A stretch of 17,814 bases of DNA from Bradymonadales bacterium (GTDB lineage: Bacteria > Myxococcota > Bradymonadia > REDH01). The notes beneath the pieces are model-generated. The model worked only from the letters and a program-made list of their open reading frames with translations, was not told the origin of the DNA and made no database searches. Each line of letters opens with the position of its first letter. Positions within the stretch are counted from its first letter, which is position 1. Below are positions 14,746-17,814 of this stretch, in pieces. The DNA lies in contig CANKLS010000029.1 of the NCBI GenBank assembly GCA_947483645.1, forward strand, positions 1-17,814. The letters run 5' to 3'. The position numbers and the translations under genes were made by a program.

Positions 14746-14773
14746 ATTCTATTCGACTCACTCGCATGCGCAA
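14746..14773 (-). promoter_or_regulatory. Possible sigma-70-type promoter for the lipoprotein gene
   Basis: Reading the minus strand, TTGCGC (14773-14768) and TAGAAT (14751-14746) are separated by 16 bases. The -10 box matches the consensus in five of six places but the -35 box in only three. The region is relatively AT-rich for this window and ends 43 bases before the ATG at 14702. Confidence 0.35.
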
Positions 14774-14795
14774 GCAACCAGACCTGCCCGCACAC

Positions 14796-15689
14796 CTACT
14801 TCTTGCGATGCAGCTGCTCCGCCAGCTCCGCCTCGCTCACCAGACCCCGCGCCAACAGCGCCCGAACCAGCGCCCGCAGGAGCTCATCCGAACCCGCCTG
14901 CCGAACCGCCCGCGCCGCGACCTCTGCCCGGCTCACCGCCCCGTTGTCGCCAAGGCTCAGCAGGAAGGGCGACGACACCTGCCCCGCCGGCATGCTCTCA
15001 GAAGAAAAGGGATCGGAGGCCGGCGCGGGCCGCTCCGGGAGCGCCGTCGTCTCCAACTCAATGCTCCCCTCGTCCAGAACCACATCGATGGGACCCTGAC
15101 GCATCGGCTGGCCCGCTCCCCGATGCGCCCGCTCGGCATCGCCCCGCGACATCAGCCCCGACCCCAGCGCCGGAGAGGCCTGCGCCGTAAGCTTTGCCAC
15201 GCCTGCTCCCTCGGCAAACCGAAAGGGCGCCACCTCCACCTTCGGAGCAGCCACAACGGCGCCTCTACGAAGCCGACGAAAGACCTCCGTCAGGTCGAGC
15301 GGCCCCACCAGAATCGTCGTAACAGCGCCACTCCAGAGCTCACTGGCGATGCGAAGTGCCTCGCTGTCCGTCGGGTCCTCCATCGCCAGAAACAGCCGCC
15401 CCTCTTCGAGCGAGATCGGCACAAACCGGTACTGCTCCATCATTGACTGCGGATAGATCTTCACCAGCTCCGCCGGCGCCGCAAACCCCTTCAGCGATAC
15501 CGCCTTCACGCCGAGCAGCTTGGCCGCAATCCGAACCGCCGTCTCCTCCTCCACCGCGCGAGACTCCACCGCCGCCCGATAGACCGAGGTCTGCCGTGAC
15601 AACGCCAGCACGCCAAGCTGGCGCACCTGAACCTCTGTGAGCAGCGAACGCTCCAGCAGCACTGCTCCGAATCTCTGGTCGTCTATCAT
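14796..15689 (-). CDS. Stand-alone MshEN / GspE N-terminal-domain-like protein
   Basis: A 297-residue cytoplasmic protein. Residues 1-145 resemble the N-terminal domain of type II secretion/type IV pilus ATPases (T2SSE_N, MshEN): FGAVLLERSLLTEVQVRQL, then AVRIAAKLLGVKAVSLKGF, then YPQSMMEQYRFVPISLEEGRLFLAMEDPTDSEAL. The last matches the family's 'ipe..a.ry..iPl....g.L.vAm.dP.d'. Some MshEN domains bind cyclic di-GMP through a R.G..L...G.(L/I)... motif; here RFGAVLLERSLLT keeps part of it but lacks the Gly, so binding is doubtful. No ATPase domain follows. Instead there is a Pro/Ala/Glu-rich low-complexity stretch (about 150-245) and a helical tail (LLRALVRALLARGLVSEAEL) that resembles the first N-terminal helix repeat again. 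Its ATG comes one base after the stop of the upstream LolB-like gene (TGAgATG), so the two are almost certainly co-translated. Confidence 0.8.
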   Translation of the reverse strand: MIDDQRFGAVLLERSLLTEVQVRQLGVLALSRQTSVYRAAVESRAVEEETAVRIAAKLLGVKAVSLKGFAAPAELVKIYPQSMMEQYRFVPISLEEGRLFLAMEDPTDSEALRIASELWSGAVTTILVGPLDLTEVFRRLRRGAVVAAPKVEVAPFRFAEGAGVAKLTAQASPALGSGLMSRGDAERAHRGAGQPMRQGPIDVVLDEGSIELETTALPERPAPASDPFSSESMPAGQVSSPFLLSLGDNGAVSRAEVAARAVRQAGSDELLRALVRALLARGLVSEAELAEQLHRKK

Positions 15690-15690
15690 C

Positions 15691-16530
15691 TCACCGTCCC
15701 GTTACGCCCAGCGGCTCCGCCTCGATCCCGCGCGGCACATGGAGCTCGAACAGCACCTCGTCCAGCTCCACACCCAGCTGAGCGCTACCAACCTCCACCA
15801 GCACCTGCGTCTTCTCCTGCGGCAACTCCAGCTCCAGACGCCGCGACAGCGTCACCTGCTGCGCCCCGTCCGAAACCTCGAACGGCGCAGCCGTCGTCAC
15901 CCGCAGCCAAACCCGCCCCGCACCATCCGTCACCCGCAGCGCCAGCAGCGACCCGCTCCCATGACGCAGCCAGAGCTCCTGCAGCGACCCATCGTCCGCC
16001 GTCCGCGACAACCGGTAGCCGCCAAGCCGCTCGTCCCACGCCATCGTCCAATTGTCGTCCTCCGACAGCGCCGGCGGCCCACCCATCAGCAGCCGCACCA
16101 GGTCGGGTGCCGTCAGCGGAATCCGCGTCAGCGCAGCGATGTTGGAGGCCGTCGCAGCCCCGGTCAGAAACCGCCCCGCCTGCAGGTCATAGAGCGATAG
16201 CCGGCCGCCGTCGCAGGCCACCACAGAGAGCGACGTATCGAGCGGAGAGAGCGTCTCAAACCGGAACCGGTCCGGCATCTGCGCCACAACCACCTGACGC
16301 GCCTTCACACGCTCGCCCGAAGCGTAGACCTCCACCGTGCTCCGCATCCGAAGCGTCCGCATCGGGTTCGCATTTCCCTCCACGACAGCGAGCAGCGACG
16401 CCACCGATCCATAGGCATCAGGCGGCGCCGCAATCCTCGCGGCCCCGCAACCGCCCAGCCAGCCCGACAGCAGCAGCGCCGCCGCCAGACCGAACCAAAC
16501 CCTGCTCAACTGCTGTGCCATCAACGCCAT
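15691..16530 (-). CDS. LolB / DUF4292-like lipoprotein
   Basis: A 279-residue lipoprotein. The signal peptide is MALMAQQLSRVWFGLAAALL, with lipobox LGGC at about 27-30 and Gly-Ala after the Cys (outer-membrane type). The mature part follows the LolA/LolB-type open-barrel pattern: LRMRSTVEVYA, KARQVVVAQMPDRFRFETLS, SLSVVACDGGRLSLYDLQAG, RIPLTAPDLVRLLMGGPP, then beta strands (GYRLSRT, LQELWLRHGSGSLLALRV). This is the layout of DUF4292 and LolB proteins, which handle or receive lipoproteins at the outer membrane. Assignment rests on pattern only. The frame reaches an ATG at 16584, but AGGA seven bases before the ATG at 16530 decides the start. It heads the minus-strand group with the GspE-N-like gene one base downstream. 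Confidence 0.75.
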   Translation of the reverse strand: MALMAQQLSRVWFGLAAALLLSGWLGGCGAARIAAPPDAYGSVASLLAVVEGNANPMRTLRMRSTVEVYASGERVKARQVVVAQMPDRFRFETLSPLDTSLSVVACDGGRLSLYDLQAGRFLTGAATASNIAALTRIPLTAPDLVRLLMGGPPALSEDDNWTMAWDERLGGYRLSRTADDGSLQELWLRHGSGSLLALRVTDGAGRVWLRVTTAAPFEVSDGAQQVTLSRRLELELPQEKTQVLVEVGSAQLGVELDEVLFELHVPRGIEAEPLGVTGR

Positions 16531-16537
16531 GCCGCCA

Positions 16538-16541
16538 TCCT
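16538..16541 (-). promoter_or_regulatory. Shine-Dalgarno AGGA for the LolB-like gene
   Basis: On the minus strand AGGA is followed by seven bases and the ATG at 16530. This favours 16530 over the in-frame ATGs at 16584, 16548 and 16521. Confidence 0.55.
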
Positions 16542-16602
16542 GATCCATCCCGCACAGGCTGTCAAAACCGCCTGCTCTCGACACGGTCGGCGAAGGCTCC
16601 TA

Positions 16603-16616
16603 GCAGGAAACCCTGC
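16603..16616. other. Inverted repeat GCAGG-aaac-CCTGC in the divergent promoter region
   Basis: A perfect 5-bp stem with a 4-base loop, 23 bases before the TTG start of the second kinase and 73 bases before the start of the divergent LolB-like gene. The position would suit an operator acting on both genes; the short length means chance cannot be excluded. Confidence 0.2.
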
Positions 16617-16639
16617 CCGCCAGTCTATGAGTTGCCCGT

Positions 16640-17814
16640 TTGGAATCCCCCGACGCACCCATCAAGTTCGGACGCTACGAACTCCTCCGCCTCCTCGCGC
16701 GCGGCGGCATGGGCGAAGTCTACCTCGCACGCATGCAGGGCGCCTCCGGCTGGCAGAAGCAGCTCGTCATCAAGCGCATGCTCCCCCACCTCGCAGAAGA
16801 CCCGGCATTTGCCCGCCGCTTCCTCGAAGAGGCCCGTATCTCCACCAGCCTCTCGCACGGCAACCTCGTCCCCGTCTTCGATGTCGGCGAGCACGACGGA
16901 GCCCTCTTCCTCGCCATGGACCATGTGGACGGCTGGGACCTCCGCGCCATCCACCGCGCCGAACTCGCCCGTAGCGCACGCCTCCCCGACCAGCTCGCCC
17001 TCTTCATCGTCGCCGAAATCTGCCGTGGCCTCGCCTATGTCCACAACCGGCGCGACGAGCAGGGCAGACGCCTCGGCCTCGTCCACCGCGATGTCTCGCC
17101 CTCCAACATCCTCATCTCACGCGACGGCGAGGCCAAGCTCGTCGACTTCGGCATTGCCATCGCGCCCGACCAGGCCGTCCGAACCGCAACCGGCGAGCTC
17201 CGCGGAAAACTCGCCTACATGAGCCCCGAACAGGCACGCGGCGAGCGGCTCGACCACCGCAGCGACATCTACTCGCTCGGCGTCGTCCTCTACGAACTCC
17301 TTACAGGCGAGAGACCCGTCTCCACAGGCTCCGACATGGAGGTCCTCGCCCGCGTGCAGCGCGGCGAACACCGGCCCATCACCGACCTCCGCGACGACCT
17401 CCCCACAGGCCTCGCACAACTCGTCGAACGGGCCATCGCCACCAGCCCAGACGACCGCTTCGAAGAGGTCGACGAACTCCTCCTCGGCCTCATGCGCCTG
17501 CTCTTCAGCGAGACGGGGCCGGTGACCCACGCCCTCCTCGCACGCCACCTCGGACGCATCATGGCGGAGCCTGCGGCCGCGGCAGGCATGAGCCTCAACG
17601 ACCTCCTCAATGCCCAGCTCGATGAGGCCGCACAGAGCCAGTCCGGCGCCCGCCACCTCACCCCCTCGCGCCCCACAGGCAGCGACCGCTCGGTACGCTC
17701 TGCGCCACCCTCGTCGCCCCGTCCCGACCCCGCCTCCATCACCCGCACCCGCGCTCTCTCCCCTGCGCCACCGCCCGCGCGGAGCCGCCTCTGGTTCGCC
17801 GTGATCGCGCTCGC
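16640..17814 (+). CDS. Ser/Thr protein kinase, probably membrane-anchored; C-terminus beyond window
   Basis: 391 codons are visible. The kinase domain (about 8-280) is complete: ARGGMGEVY glycine loop (Gly22 on), VIKR with Lys45, HRDVSPSN (Asp151 catalytic), DFG (169), AYMSPEQ and a normal C-lobe (SDIYSLGVVLYELLTGERP). A Ser/Pro/Arg-rich linker (about 335-380) follows, and then SRLWFAVIALA, which looks like the start of a membrane helix as the window ends. That is the PknB-like layout with an external sensor part. The only start codon between an in-frame TGA at 16625-16627 and the kinase domain is TTG at 16640, so a TTG start is forced unless there is a sequence error. Only a weak GAG lies upstream. 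It diverges from the LolB-like gene across a 109-base gap. Confidence 0.9.
   Translation, partial: MESPDAPIKFGRYELLRLLARGGMGEVYLARMQGASGWQKQLVIKRMLPHLAEDPAFARRFLEEARISTSLSHGNLVPVFDVGEHDGALFLAMDHVDGWDLRAIHRAELARSARLPDQLALFIVAEICRGLAYVHNRRDEQGRRLGLVHRDVSPSNILISRDGEAKLVDFGIAIAPDQAVRTATGELRGKLAYMSPEQARGERLDHRSDIYSLGVVLYELLTGERPVSTGSDMEVLARVQRGEHRPITDLRDDLPTGLAQLVERAIATSPDDRFEEVDELLLGLMRLLFSETGPVTHALLARHLGRIMAEPAAAAGMSLNDLLNAQLDEAAQSQSGARHLTPSRPTGSDRSVRSAPPSSPRPDPASITRTRALSPAPPPARSRLWFAVIAL

Noticed and set aside
16560..16565. Perfect TTGACA (-35) on the minus strand before the LolB-like gene
   Set aside because: No acceptable -10 box occurs 15-19 bases downstream, and the ATG would be almost inside the promoter, so I did not call a promoter.

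Overview
The window is high-GC DNA (clearly above 60% by eye, with strong C/G preference at third codon positions). Several marks point to the Myxococcota or a close relative (former Deltaproteobacteria). These are two Ser/Thr kinases with the HRDVSPSN form of the catalytic loop, a long array of DUF4215 'Myxococcus cysteine-rich' repeats, a C-terminal tail resembling the MYXO-CTERM sorting signal, a kinase fused to GYF_2-like and DUF4388-like domains, and many lipoproteins. I cannot assign a genus. I see no tRNA, rRNA, CRISPR array, insertion sequence, phage gene or transfer scar. The longest gap between genes is about 220 bases, and almost all of the window is coding.

Layout. (1) 1-2201, minus: a Clp/Hsp100-type double AAA+ ATPase, cut by the left window edge. 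It has a long N-terminal region of four Clp_N-like half-repeats and no ClpB-type middle coiled coil. (2) 2425-4777, plus: a small DUF309 protein and a one-chain transketolase, possibly co-transcribed. (3) 4878-11767, plus: three tightly packed cell-envelope genes. They encode a 1216-residue Cys-rich lipoprotein, an exported protein with a MYXO-CTERM-like tail starting 3 bases after the lipoprotein stop, and an Omp85/BamA-like outer-membrane barrel overlapping its neighbour by ATGA. (4) 11840-14044, plus: a Ser/Thr kinase with GYF_2-like and DUF4388-like domains. (5) 14049-16530, minus: a lipoprotein of unknown role, a stand-alone MshEN/GspE-N-like protein and a LolB/DUF4292-like lipoprotein. 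The last two are coupled as TGAgATG. (6) 16640-17814, plus: a second Ser/Thr kinase starting at TTG and cut by the right edge just as its probable membrane helix begins.

How they may work together. Most of the window deals with the cell envelope and its signalling: surface or periplasmic lipoproteins, an outer-membrane barrel, a lipoprotein-carrier-like protein, a c-di-GMP-type sensor fold and two kinases. The three-gene block 4878-11767 is the best candidate for an undescribed system. Its large lipoprotein carries four copies of a roughly 110-residue Cys-rich domain that I do not recognise. Each copy is inserted at the same point inside a DUF4215 unit, the copies follow an A-B-B-A similarity order, and the chain ends in an unrelated alpha/beta-looking domain. 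The transketolase is ordinary central metabolism and the DUF309 protein has no known role; both look unconnected to the envelope block.
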